The notes under the pieces were generated by a model that was not told where the DNA came from, ran no database searches, and saw nothing but the letters and a program-made list of their open reading frames with translations. The translations under genes were made by a program, and so were the position numbers. Positions 1 to 11,600 of a stretch of 64,000 bases of DNA are shown here, piece after piece (the first letter of the stretch is position 1; the number at the start of each line of letters is the position of its first letter). The stretch is from Darksidea phi (Eukaryota > Ascomycota > Dothideomycetes > Pleosporales > Lentitheciaceae), in the NCBI GenBank assembly GCA_030770425.1, contig JASJFT010000091.1:62001-126000 (forward strand). The letters run 5' to 3'.

Positions 1-552
1 GGCCAAGGAAGCAATGGCGCACCCATACTTCCTCCCCGTTCGCCAGGCTGCAGCGCAAAACCACAACGCCGGCACCTCACACACATGAATGATACCCATT
101 TCTCAGCAGCCCATTTGATATGACGCATTATGCAGACGGGACATCAGCTGGATAGATTAGGTTGGGCAATTGGGCCGACCATGGCTGACGACTTTAGCAA
201 AACTCGTCGGACTTCGGCGAACACCACATTCTTCTGCATTCGGTTTACGCGCCTTGGATTTGCGGCAAGAGGTGTTGTGAGGGAACGGGATTACTTTGCA
301 TTTTTGAGGCGTTTAGTATCCTAGCTGATATCCAATCAAAGCAAACCGTTCAAGCGAGCTCTTCATCCATGACATGCGCTATGATGTGGTGTGACGGGAT
401 GGGGGGACGGGGGACGGGGGACGGAGGCACGCGATAACAGAGCTCGAAAATTGCTGCTTTGGTGTTGCGGGGTCTCGGAGCGTTTGAGTCAAAGCGCGCC
501 AAGGGTTCTGATGCACGACAGCTCTGAGTCGACGTCCAAATTCTGTGCCTAT
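1..552. other. 5' flank of the valyl-tRNA synthetase gene
   Basis: I see no convincing gene here. The stretch contains G-rich runs near 400-425 and short open frames without family resemblance. The right part is presumably promoter and leader of the VAS1 gene that follows. An in-frame open reading frame continues upstream from VAS1 to about 391, so one or more upstream ATGs (511 and 553) can extend that protein. Confidence 0.5.
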
Positions 553-792
553 ATGTTGCCCCGCCGAGCGCCCGCCTTGCGCTCCTCTGACTGCAAACAA
601 TTTTGTAGAGCTCCTCACCCACGCCTCTACACCTCTCTGCACGTGTGTCACCTATACAAGCGTCAATTGCACACACACACCTCCCGTATTCGCACCACGG
701 GCACACGGTACGAGTACCAATTACACCCGCGCTCTACGCTCTTCCCCCCCGCTGCGTCTGCGCCGCCGAGTAGACCGTATACCTCACCCACC
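553..792 (+). other. VAS1: In-frame N-terminal extension of VAS1: putative mitochondrial presequence
   Basis: An ATG at 553 is in frame with the ATG at 793, with no stop between, and would add 80 residues. The extension is rich in Arg, His, Ser and Thr and contains only one Asp and one Glu, the composition of a mitochondrial targeting peptide. It begins MLPRRAPALR and ends SRPYTSPT. In yeast, VAS1 is known to make the mitochondrial and cytosolic enzymes from alternative starts of one gene; I infer the same arrangement here. Confidence 0.6.
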
Positions 793-3700
793 ATGGCGCT
801 CAACGCCTCGAGCCACAATATCACGGGCGAAACAACAGGGCCCACCAGCGCCGCACCCCCGCCCCTCGGTGATGAGAGCAAGAAGGACATGCTCAGCGCC
901 GCTCAGGCAGAAGGCACAGGCCAGTCGGCGTCCGGACGGGACGGCGGCGAGAAGGATGGCGAGACCAAAGTAAAGTCAGCAAAGGAGCTAGAGAGGGAGC
1001 GTAAGAAGGCGGAGAAAGACGCCAAGTTCAAAGCGAAGAAGGCGGCACAGGCTAGTGCTTCGAAGGACGCCGGCCCGGCCAAAGAGAAGAAGAAGGAGAA
1101 AAAGGCCAAGGAGGCGCTACCCGAGTATGTCGAGGAGACGCCCAAGGGAGAGAAGAAGATCCTTAAGAGTCTGGACGATCCCTATCGGACCGCATACGTC
1201 CCTAAGGTTGTTGAGTCGGCCTGGTTTGATTGGTGGGAAAAGGAGGGTTTCTTCAAGCCGGAGTATAACACGCCCGGCTTCGAGGATGGGAAGACGAACG
1301 ATAAAGGCACATTCGTCATACCTATCCCGCCGTAAGTCACCGCGATGTACCCATATTGAGATCAATAAATTGCTAACTGTACTAGCCCGAACGTCACAGG
1401 CAAGCTTCACTGCGGACATGCGCTGGCGACAACGTTGCAGGACGTTTTGATCCGATGGCATAGACAGAGGGGATTCACAACGCTCTACCTGCCCGGCTGC
1501 GATCACGCTGGTATCTCGACACAGAGCGTCGTTGAGAACATGCTGTGGCGGCGAGAGAAAAAGACACGACATGACCTTGGAAGGCCAGCCTTCGTGCAGC
1601 GTACTATGGAGTGGAAGGACGAGTACCATGACTCCATCGTATCCGTGTTAAAGCGCATGGGCGCTAGCTTTGATTGGACGAGGGAAGCCTTTACAATGGA
1701 CAAGAACCTATCGGCCGCTGTTACAGAGACATTTGTGCGGCTACACGAAGAGGGACTGATTTATAGATCTAATCGGCTAGTCAACTGGTGCACACAACTT
1801 AATACCGCGCTATCAGGTCTTGAGGTTGACAACAAGGAGCTCTCTGGACGGACCTTACTCGATGTCCCGGGCTATGAGCGGAAGGTCGAATTCGGTGTCC
1901 TTACACACTTCAAGTACCCTATTGAGGGGACAGAGGATTTCATTGAGGTCGCGACAACCCGGCCAGAGACGATGCTAGGTGATACAGCCATTGCCGTCAA
2001 TCCTAAAGACGAACGGTATAAACACCTCGTCGGTAAGCACGCAAAACACCCCTTTGTGGACCGCCTATTGCCGATTATTGCGGACGACTATGTTGAGGCG
2101 GAGTTCGGAACCGGTGCTGTGAAGATCACCCCGGCCCACGACCCCAACGATTTTACTATGGGCCAGCGGCATAATCTCGAGTTCATCAACATTTTGACTG
2201 ACGATGGGAAATTGTACTCCTCCTCATCCATCCACCTAGTAGCCACTTGCTAACAGAAATGCAGTAATAAGAACGCTGGCAAGTTCGAAGGCCAGAAGCG
2301 GTTCGACGTTCGGTATAGCGTTGTCGATGAGCTTACAAAGCTGCGCCTATTCGTCAAGAAGGAGGATAATCCCATGAAAGTTCCTCTCTGTAATAAGTCG
2401 AAAGACGTCATCGAGCCGATCATGAAGCCACAGTGGTGGATGAAGATGGAGGGTATGGCTAAGAAGGCCGTAGAGGTTGTCGAGAACGGCGAAATCACGA
2501 TTCGCCCTGAAAACTCGGAAAAGATCTACAAGCATTGGCTGAACAATATCAACGACTGGTGTCTCTCGCGACAACTGTGGTGGGGTCATCAGATACCCGC
2601 TTATATGGTCAAAATTGAAGGCGCGGATACCGGGGACCAAACTGAAGATGAGTTGTGGGTTACTGGACGAACGGAAGAGGAAGCATATAAGAAGGCGGAG
2701 GCTCAGTTTCCCGGAAAGAAGTTTTCTTTGGAGCGGGATGAGGACGTGCTTGATACTTGGTTTTCCTCGGGCTTGTGGCCGTTTTCGACTCTTGGTTGGC
2801 CAAATGATACGCTTGATATGCGGAATCTCTTCCCAACGTCCGTCCTGGAGACGGGGTGGGATATTCTCTTCTTCTGGGTTGCTCGGTAAGTACCATCATG
2901 TCGTTAGGGCTAGCTGCTGACTTGGTCTAGGATGATCATGTTCTCACTCCATCTGACTGGCAAGATACCATTCCACGAGGTCTACTGCCACTCCCTGATC
3001 CGAGACAATGAGGGCCGCAAGATGAGCAAGTCGCTCGGTAATGTCATCGACCCGATCGATATCATGCAAGGTATTACGTTACAGGAGCTGAATGACAAGC
3101 TGAAGATAGGCAACTTGGACCCTAAGGAGTTGAAGGTCGCAGAGAAATACCAGAAGACCTCATTCCCCCAGGGTATCCCAGAGTGCGGCACTGATGCTCT
3201 GCGAATGGCATTGGCTGGCTACACTACTGGGGGTGGCGACATTGCATTCGACGTCGCTGTCATTCATGGATACCGTAGGTACCCACATTACTATTGCATG
3301 GCCTAACCTGACTCGGTAACAGGACGCTTCTGTAACAAGATCTACCAAGCCACCAAATATGTCCTCGGTCGTCTCGGCTCAGACTTCAAGCCTCGTTCTT
3401 CGGTTGCCAAGTCTGGCAAGGAGTCACTACCTGAACGCTGGATTCTGCACAAGCTCACGATCGCTTCTAAGAAGATCAACGAGCATCTTGAGAAACGAGA
3501 GTTTTCGTTATCAACCCAGGTGGCATACAAATACTTCTACGAGTTCCTGTGTGATACTTACATCGAGAACTCGAAGGCAATCTTCGATGAAGGAAGTGCG
3601 GAGGAGAAGGAGAGTGCAGCACAGACACTATACACGGCTATCGAGGGTGGATTGTTGATGATTCATCCTTTTATGCCATTCTTAACTGTAAGTTCCCCTA

Positions 3701-4484
3701 GGCACGGTCTTCCTACGTTTGGTTACGAGCCATATTTCGATGGTTGAGAAAGAGTCATTGTCAAGCTTGGTAGCGAGCCAAAGTCATCCACGGATCATGA
3801 CGCTCTTGAGCCGCACACACAACACTCTCTCGCTGCAGAAGCAGTTGACACGATCGCTTCCTACGTTTGCTAACTTTACGCTAGGAGGAGCTTTGGCAAC
3901 GCTTGCCACGGCGAGAAGGCGATGCTACCCCATCCATCACTGTAGCACCATATCCTGAGTACAGGGAAGACTTCGACGACGCCAAAGCTGCTGAGGAGTA
4001 CGAACTGCTTGTCGGCTGCGCAGCCGGCCTCCGCTCGCTAACCAGTGAATACGCAATTAAAGACTCTGGATCTACGACAATCCAAGCTCTGGACGATGCT
4101 ACACACGCGGTACTCACAATGCCTACCTCTCTCCCCTCCCTCCGATCACTTGCCGGGAAAACGGTCTCTTCCATCCTCATCCTGTCACCGTCCGACCCCG
4201 CGCCTACCGGCTGCGCTGTGTACACCATTGGCGCATCGGCTACGGCCTTCCTAGACATCAAGGGTCGTATTGACGTGGACAAGGAGATCACGAAGGCGAA
4301 GGATAGGCTAAAGAAGAACAATGAGTTGGTGGAGAAGCAGCGGAAGATGATGGATGATGAATGGGAGCAGAAGGTCAGTGAGGGTGTCAAGGAGATGGAG
4401 AGGGAGAAGTTAAGGGCTGCTGAGGTGGAAGGGAGGAATTGGGAGAAAAGTCTGGAGCAGTTTGAGAGATTGCGGTTAGAGTAG
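793..4484 (+). CDS. VAS1: Valyl-tRNA synthetase (class I), cytosolic form; six exons
   Basis: Charges tRNA-Val with valine for translation. Exons are 793-1331, 1386-2213, 2265-2885, 2931-3274, 3323-3687 and 3885-4484, giving 1098 residues in a closed frame. The class I HIGH-type signature reads [14 protein letters not shown] and is formed across the first intron (near residues 180-192). The KMSKS loop ([14 protein letters not shown]) lies near residue 694. Between them are the editing-domain segment ([13 protein letters not shown]) and the WGHQIPAY block. The N-terminal 100 residues of this form are Lys/Ala-rich and charged, as in eukaryotic cytosolic enzymes, and the C-terminus ends in a coiled coil of Lys/Glu-rich helices typical of ValRS. 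The intron at 3688-3884 (197 bp) is the longest in the gene. An upstream in-frame start at 553 probably yields the mitochondrial form. The family assignment is very secure; exact splice sites were chosen by frame and motif continuity. Confidence 0.96.
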
Positions 4485-6829
4485 GTGGTGACGGTGCAAA
4501 TTCGGTAATACCCTTCCGAAAGGGGCCTGGCATGTCTGCATGTGAATGGAAACCGTGTTGTCCTGTGACTTGTGATGTGGGTACCTAGAGGAGCTTCTCT
4601 TCTTCGTGTTTTTTATGTATTGTTGTTTTATGAATATAGAAAGGAGCCATTAAGCTCCTGGTAACCATTCTATTACCTGAACTTACTTGCTGGTGATGTG
4701 CATCATCATCCGATCATGCTATCCACGTCTTTCTCGCCCCTGCACCCTCTCTACTTTGACATTCTGCCTACTCCATCTTTCCACAAGCTGTGGTATTTCC
4801 CATGTTTTAATTTGACGGCATTGTTTCCCCGTCCATCTCATTTCGGAGCTATCATCTTCTTCACTTTCATTATAGAATTGTGTGAAGGGCAGAGATGCAT
4901 GTGTAGGTCATAGAGTTTTAGACGTCCGAGTCCGACATAATCTCTTTCGTAAGTTTTTTTTGAATGTGGACGGTTCGTTTGGATGGGTATCGAGTGGTTT
5001 GGTGAGACTGCAGGGAGGAGAGAGACATGGGCTAAGTGCCGAGGTGGTTGGATAGTTTTTAAGATTTGAGGGAGAAAACGCGCCATTTGTTGATCGTTGT
5101 TAGGTTTCTAGACGGAGGGAGAAAAACACACATAAAGGGATGAAGAAGTGGGTTTTCGATCTCGCACATCAAGTGTTAAAGCTGCAGCTTAGGGAAGCCT
5201 GAGGCGGAGGAAGGAGGGACAGCATTTGTCGAAATGTGGGCTGTCATTTTTCGGTGCCGCACATGTGGTGAATAGGGATCCGTTTTTTGTTCCCCCCCAC
5301 CCATGCAACGAGAATTGAGGTACTTTCATCGAGAGCAGAGGAGGGCACACATGTTGAGGGTAGTTCGTGTCGTTTTTAAGCGTGAAAGATGTGGGCTTAG
5401 CGTTAATGTTAGGTCCGCCCACATACACTAGCAAGGGCCATAACTCTGGTGGGAGTGGAGAGGCGGAGCACGGACGAGCATAGATCGAATTGTTGTTCGC
5501 TTTCGGTGCCGCACGTAGCATACTCCACTGCGGATTTTGAGGTTCTCACATGATAACTCGGTGAAGCATTTTGGATGCAAGAAGAAGAGAGGCGGTCGTG
5601 GCATGAACGGAAGTCGCATGTTAGTACTTCTCCTGAGCGTGTAGAGAAGTAGGCTTTACTTTGCTTCGTAAGGGTCGGTTAAATTTGTTTTAGTGTAGTG
5701 TAGAAGCGAGAACAGTATTCCTTCCTATGGCTGTATTTGACGTCGCTCCTTGAAGTCAGAGTGAGGAATGCGCGAGTGGTGACATTGTAGGTGATGCCGT
5801 TTGTTTTTAGTAGAGGCAAGGAACGGGGAACGGGCAAACATTCACCGATGGGTTTGCGGTTTTTTATGCCATTCGTGTAAAGTGGAGGATCGATTGTATT
5901 CTCTGTGCAGACATTGCTGATGAAGGTTTCGGAGGGAGAGGACGGAAGGGCGATCATGTCAGCTTGAGTGTGTGACTTTGGGATGTATGAAAGCGGGAGG
6001 AGTGGGAGTTCTCGACGTAATGAGTTTGGTTAGATGTTTTAGACAGGAGTGATTGCTCTCTTTTTTGTTCGCCGTTCGCTTTTTGAAGGCGGGGTGGCGG
6101 GATGTGGAGGGAGTGACGGAAGCCAGGGCTGGTTTCTTTGGTTAAAGAACTTTGGAAGCGAGGGATGGATTTTTAGACGCTGGAAAACATGTAAGGACTG
6201 GGTGTAGGTTTTCAATGTGTGCAGCGTGGAATAAAGTGTATGGCTTAGAAATCGATAGTCTTGGCATAATATGCCCTCTGAACAGAGTAAGCTCCATGTT
6301 ATCCTCCTGCAGTAGAGTCTCAAGTCATCGATGGGGATATGTAAAAGAATCGTATCTCTTCCACATAGAAGGGTGAAGAGAAGGTTATCATAGGCTGCCC
6401 CTGGTGTATCTTGGTGTATATGAGTATCTCTGGGCACTTGCGGCTGAGAGACATAATGCGAGCTTTGGGTGTTTTCCATTCACCAAGTTCATCATATTTC
6501 AGAAGCCCAGGCACTCATGTTAAGTTGATGACTGTCCCTCACGACTGAGCATCGGAAAATTTTAGGGAGGAGTAATCTGCATTTGAATCTACTCCATGCC
6601 GTGAATCGCGAAGTCTTTCTTTCTTTCCTTTGGTGAACGGAGGTACCCCATGAAGCTTGTCATCATGAATTTTCTGTGGACGTAACGCAGCGCGGTAAAG
6701 AAATAGAAGATATTAATTTGAGGGGTGCTATCACGCTCGCAATGCCATTAGAACAAAATATAAACCTATACAGTGTTATCTGAATTGCTCGTTATTCAGA
6801 GAGAAATTCTTCCTCAAGTTTCCTAGGGC
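4485..6829. other. Intergenic, no recognisable gene
   Basis: The first few hundred bases are presumably the VAS1 3' UTR. The remainder carries only short open frames without family resemblance. A 13-base direct repeat (TTCGGTGCCGCAC) occurs near 5250 and 5500. No tRNA or rRNA was recognised. Confidence 0.4.
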
Positions 6830-7232
6830 TTAGTGACTTACTATCGCCTGTTGTGCCGGAGCATATCGGTGTCCGCGCGGTTTTGCAGCATCGATAATCT
6901 TCCGCGTCTCTTGCTTCTCGTTATCTGTCAACTCTACGTCCCTTGACGCCCAGTTCTTCCCAACCGCTTCGGCTTAGTCGTTCCAGAGATTGGTATCATG
7001 TTTTGAGCAGCAACCTACGCATAGACGTTGTGCAGCCCTTCTTAGCTGCAAGCTGCCTCGCTTCCTCGACGACGGCTTTGTTCTTGTAGAAGTTTTCGCC
7101 TTGAAAGTTAGGGATTGCAAGAGTATGTCAGTGTGCAGTTTGCAGTTTGAGTTTATCATTTCTAAAACACTTACAGAAACGACGCAAATCATCGGGTGGA
7201 AAGTCATCCAGTGACTGGTACTCGGAGAACCA
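6830..7232 (-). pseudogene. Aldo/keto reductase, C-terminal relic
   Basis: Reading the minus strand in pieces gives the C-terminal third of an NADPH-dependent aldo/keto reductase. In order these are a DDFPPDDLRRF segment, an intron-like gap (about 7105-7174), then NFYKNKAVVEEARQLA and KKGCT. They continue with the IPIPGTTKPKRL-type block (here MIPISGTTKPKRL) and finally NWASRDVELTDNEKQETRK. The pieces lie in different frames and an in-frame stop interrupts them near 7000, so the gene is broken. The catalytic N-terminal barrel is missing: upstream sequence runs into AT-rich, repeat-like DNA at about 7240. The motif order matches the family well, so the identification is firm although no product is expected. 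Confidence 0.7.
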
Positions 7233-7477
7233 TCCATGTCCAATACAGTACTAGCCAGAGCTCTTATATTTAAACCTTGTGATTAAATAACTAGTTATCT
7301 AAGTAACCTAATACTACAAAGCAATAAGTAGAGTAGGATAGGCTTACCAGTAGAGCTTAGCAGCTGGCTGATATCGAACTATATGGTTGGGGTTGTTGAG
7401 TATATGAAGTAGAAGATTTCTCATACTAGCATGTGAATACCCGCGAACACCCACGCGCGCCCGTAATACTACCCAAA

Positions 7478-7761
7478 GACCCTCTACAATCTAATTTATA
7501 TAAGAAATCTTATATCGAATAAGTAGTAGCTATCGCGTCGTCAAACTCGCGGAATAACCCAAAAAGGTGACATTAAAAGGCATTTCGTCCCGAATACCTT
7601 GAAACGTGAGAAGGTTGTTGGTTGTAGTTACTGCCTGTGATTGCCTAAGGCTTACGTTACGGTATGACTACGAGGGCAACGGCCCGAGCCTCATGAAAGA
7701 GGGCATGGCGCGTGCCATAATATTGAGAAGAAACCTTATATAAATTAGATTATAGAGCGTC
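7478..7761. mobile_element. Candidate MITE with 27-bp terminal inverted repeats
   Basis: The segment 7478-7504 and the reverse complement of 7735-7761 match at 25 of 27 positions. The inner 17 bases (7488-7504 against 7735-7751) are a perfect inverted repeat. The enclosed 230 bp have no coding potential. Size, non-coding interior and terminal inverted repeats suggest a miniature inverted-repeat transposable element. I could not find a clear target-site duplication, so a hairpin-forming decayed repeat remains possible. Confidence 0.45.
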
Positions 7762-7977
7762 GCCTAGAGGTTGCGCGAGCTCGATATAGGCCAGCTACCG
7801 AGATCTGCGTCAGCCAACTACTAAGCTCGATATCAGCCAGTTACTGAGCCTCATACTAAGCCTGATACTATACCCCGGTTCATAATAAGGCTGTCCAAAT
7901 CAAGGATAGGGGCATGGTACCATAGTGGTAGGAGTTTGTACACAGTAGAGGTGCTATGCCCACACCTTACACACGAT

Positions 7978-8009
7978 AATAGAGCTGTAGAGCTGTAGAG
8001 CTGTACACA
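7978..8009. repeat. Short tandem repeat, 10-bp unit x3
   Basis: Three consecutive copies of AGAGCTGTAG (the last one diverging at its end) are visible. They sit inside the AT-rich degenerate region and no function is apparent. Confidence 0.6.
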
Positions 8010-8674
8010 GTAATACTGATGAGGTGATGTTTCGAACATTGAACATTGAAGTCTATCCACATATAGTTCAGCCTAGCCAGGTCGAGTTGAAAGCTCAGTT
8101 GAGCTGGCTAGACTGGTACTATTTAGGTGAGAGCAACGTCGCCAGAATCTGCATGCATTATGTGATGTTCCGAGTGCCCGTTTAAAACCTGTTTGCCACT
8201 TCAGTAAAATTGCACGGTTTGTCAACAGGCTCCGAGGAATTCCCTGTTTCTGATAGGCTTAGTTTCTCGATGCTCTGAGTTGGGGAACCATTGCACACGA
8301 GTCATGCGCAGAAAACTGAATGTTCAGCCATAGGCGAGGCAGCATGAGGTGAAGCGGGTGAGGGCTGCAGAATTGCCAAGCTGCAATGTAGGGCTGACCT
8401 CACTCGATTGGTTCGTGACATGAGGCGGCATAGTATATACAGGGATTTTGTCAGCTGCGGTTATAGTGCCAAAAAAACGCCCCGACTGTCCCCATGTTTT
8501 TGGTATTTTTCCTGTGTCTCGGGCACTGTTAAGGCGAACTTCTCCCAACCCAGCTTTCTTTCTGGCGACGGACGAGAAAGCCAAGTTGATTGTTATGAAA
8601 AATCCGCAATTATTGAATCTTAGACAAAGAGTTTCCGCTCGCAAACCATCCTCAGTTCGACTTGCATTATTACG

Positions 8675-11600
8675 ATGGTGGCTATCGTGAGTGCGGCCGT
8701 TGTCGCGGTGTTTTTTGTAGCATTAACAGCGGCGGCCGACGAGGGCAATGACTTCTCCAACAGTCTATTCTCAGACTTGGCACCGTAAGTCCCCGTTCCA
8801 TGGATGGCGCACTATCATGCACAGTTCTGATGAGCATTTTGCAACGCGAAGGCTGTTGGCTTTGTTTGGCGAGCGCGTCACCACGCAGTTCATGAGCCAG
8901 GCGATGGGCTGGGCTGACAACATCATCCTGGCCATGGCTCCTCTCGGCATTGTGACCATCATCGTGTCGGCCATCCGTGTCGGTGGCCCCATTTGGCTTA
9001 AAGCCATCATCGGACGGGCCCGGGAGAACCGTGCGGCTGCCGAAGGAGAGTTGATGTCTTCCACGTCGAACGAAGTCTGTGAGCTTTGGAACGGGCAGAA
9101 GGTCGTCCGCGTGGCGGGCGAGGCACCAATTGTGGAATTTATCTGTCTTCTGCCACGGACCAAGGAGGGCACGAACAAACTAACGAGCGATAAAGGAGCG
9201 ACTTCTGCTCATCGAACGACCGATTCGTCGAACAAAGTTAATCCTGTATCAAATGTTGTACCGTCAAGCCCTAGCCCGGCGCCGAGTGTGCACTCGTCTC
9301 TCCTTGAGCTTGAACAAGATCCCTTTGAAGTTATCAGTCTGGCAGATGCTGTAGAGAAAAATTACCTTCAAGAAGTTAATCGAGGTGAGACAATCCTTTT
9401 TAATAATGAAATCACTTGCTCATAGGTTTAATTCAAAGACATTCCGGGCTTAAAGAGAGCTCTTCATAAGAAGCGGTGGCACGACCCAGAGAAGACCAGA
9501 CATCCCGCGAAAGATCCGCAAATTCCGGAAACCACAAAGTTTATCATCGTACGGAACAAGGAGGATGCTGCCAAAGATGCTGCTCCAAATCTTTTGCTCA
9601 ACATCGACAGGTTCTCAAGCCAGGGTGAGCTGTGGACTGTCGCTTTAATTGCGATTGTGCTTCAGATCGGAGCACTCCTCTACTCCGGCTTCATAACCTA
9701 CCACCCTATCCTCATGTTCAAAAAGGCCGGCCTGCCCATCACTGATTACGCCTACCCATGTACTGCCGTTGGGACTTCTCTCCTAGTGTCGGGACTGCTC
9801 ATCTGCTCACACGTCGTCGAGAGTAGTACCTACGAAAAGATGTATAGACCGAACGGATTGGAAGCTCGCATCATATACCTCCAGAAGAAGGGAAAAGTCA
9901 ACGACCAATCTTTCAGCTCCTTCGCAATTTTCGCCAAGGAAAGCAAGCCCGTCATTGTCATGTCCCGCCGAGCTCCGATAAGCTCCGTACTAGAGATCAA
10001 AGCAGTCATCGGCACACTCATAAGCCTTTCCGGATTCCTGATACAGTTCGTTGGATTGAGATCAATGCATTGGTCGGCAACGGTCGTGCAACTCGGTGTA
10101 ACAGTTGCCATGATCGTTTTGAGGGCATTCGTTCGCCGAGACCTGGCAAACATCACGACGGCTAAGAAGTTGAGTCCAGGCTTTGAGCTTGACTGGCTTG
10201 CTACCAAGCTAGCCATGAAATATTTTCCTGGACTAACCGAGAATGGTAATGGTAAGGAGAAAACAAACCCTCCTCCCCTAAGTAAGAGTCAAGGCACAAA
10301 GGTGCGGGGCACCGCCGGTTCGTCAGACTGGTTAGAGAAACCCAAGGGTAACAAAATGTCAAACGGCGGTGGTACACAAGACAATGCAACAACTGCGGAC
10401 GAGGCACGAAGTTGGATCATCAAAGTCATACAAACCTCCGAAGTCCTGGATCCAACGAAGCTAAAGGCGTCGGCAGCACACAACGCGATGAGACTCAGGA
10501 AGCGCCTGGCGGATCTTGCTCCGTGGCCGAGACCATTGTCTGCCGAATCTAGAGCCGTAGCCGCGGCCATAGAAACTACTTTGAATTTTTTGGACAATCA
10601 GTCGGCCTTTTCCCGCCCCCAAAAAGACTTCGACCGTAGCACGACGATCGACTTCGAGAGTGACAGTTCCGAGAGTGACGGTGACGTAAAAGACGCTCTT
10701 GTATGGCATGTTGAGTCTCTTCATGGAGCGAAAGTCTACTTCAGGGTCTATAGGCAACCAAACGGGAGATGGAAGGCGTCGGAGACAGAGATTGAAGCGG
10801 CACTCTCGCTCTGGAACTATGGTGCCCATTTCCATCAGCCGGAGATCAATTTACCCCATACGACAAGACCGGATGACGTAAGCCCGCCCAATGTTGGTTC
10901 GACCCCGCAACATGTTCTTCGTCTTTTAGGCTTAAATTCGGCTAGGCTTCGTCGCGATCTTCGTTGGTGGCTGCCAAACGAGACAGCTAAGATAATGGCT
11001 GTTAGCCAGTTTAGTAAACCGGCGGGAGAAGTAAATGTCCAAGATGGAGAATGTAGTGGAATTATCGGATGCGCGCCTAGTCATTGCACTCCTGGATGGA
11101 TCGAGACGCTTAGATACAAGGCCATGGAGCTTCAGCGACCCTACGACACCACATTCCAATTTACTCACCCGGATCTTTACTTGGCTATCATTTCTGAGAA
11201 CCCTGCCAGGCTTCTGTTCGCACAGCATTTGTTTACTGCATTCATGTGGGCGGTAGCAAAGGAACTTCGACAGCCGGTCAAAGGCAGGGCCAGAGTTCAA
11301 GCCTCAGACAAGAGCCAGCTCGATTCGTCGCTTTCCTGGCAGCTATTCACGCTGCAGAACGTGCACCTCTCCAGGATGGCACAAGATATCCATGCAACTG
11401 GACTTGGAAGCCTTGAAGACATTTATCTCTGCATCATTCCTCCACTCAGCCTGGCGCATCGGCTTCCGCAAGCCGACAGTGTAGTAGACTGGGCACATCA
11501 ACATGTACGACCAGGCCTGACAGGGCGATGGACCAATGCCCTCGATGCATTCACTTGGCTGCTTGGAACTTTTCCAAATGGCGACCCCGTAGAGAAACAC

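Larger units (their letters stand above)
7233..8674. other. AT-rich, degenerate intergenic DNA
   Basis: This stretch is rich in TA-containing words (TAGTA, CTATA, TATATAA) and lacks any convincing coding frame, the look of repeat-induced point mutation. It includes an inverted-repeat element at 7478-7761 and short degenerate tandem words between 7760 and 8020. The right end is the presumed promoter of the ankyrin gene. Confidence 0.5.

Noticed and set aside
1117..1629. 170-codon antisense frame inside VAS1
   Set aside because: It is opposite conserved synthetase coding sequence, crosses an intron, and resembles nothing.
7978..8009. Tandem AGAGCTGTAG units as a CRISPR-like array
   Set aside because: There are no spacers, the units are contiguous 10-mers, and this is a eukaryotic genome.
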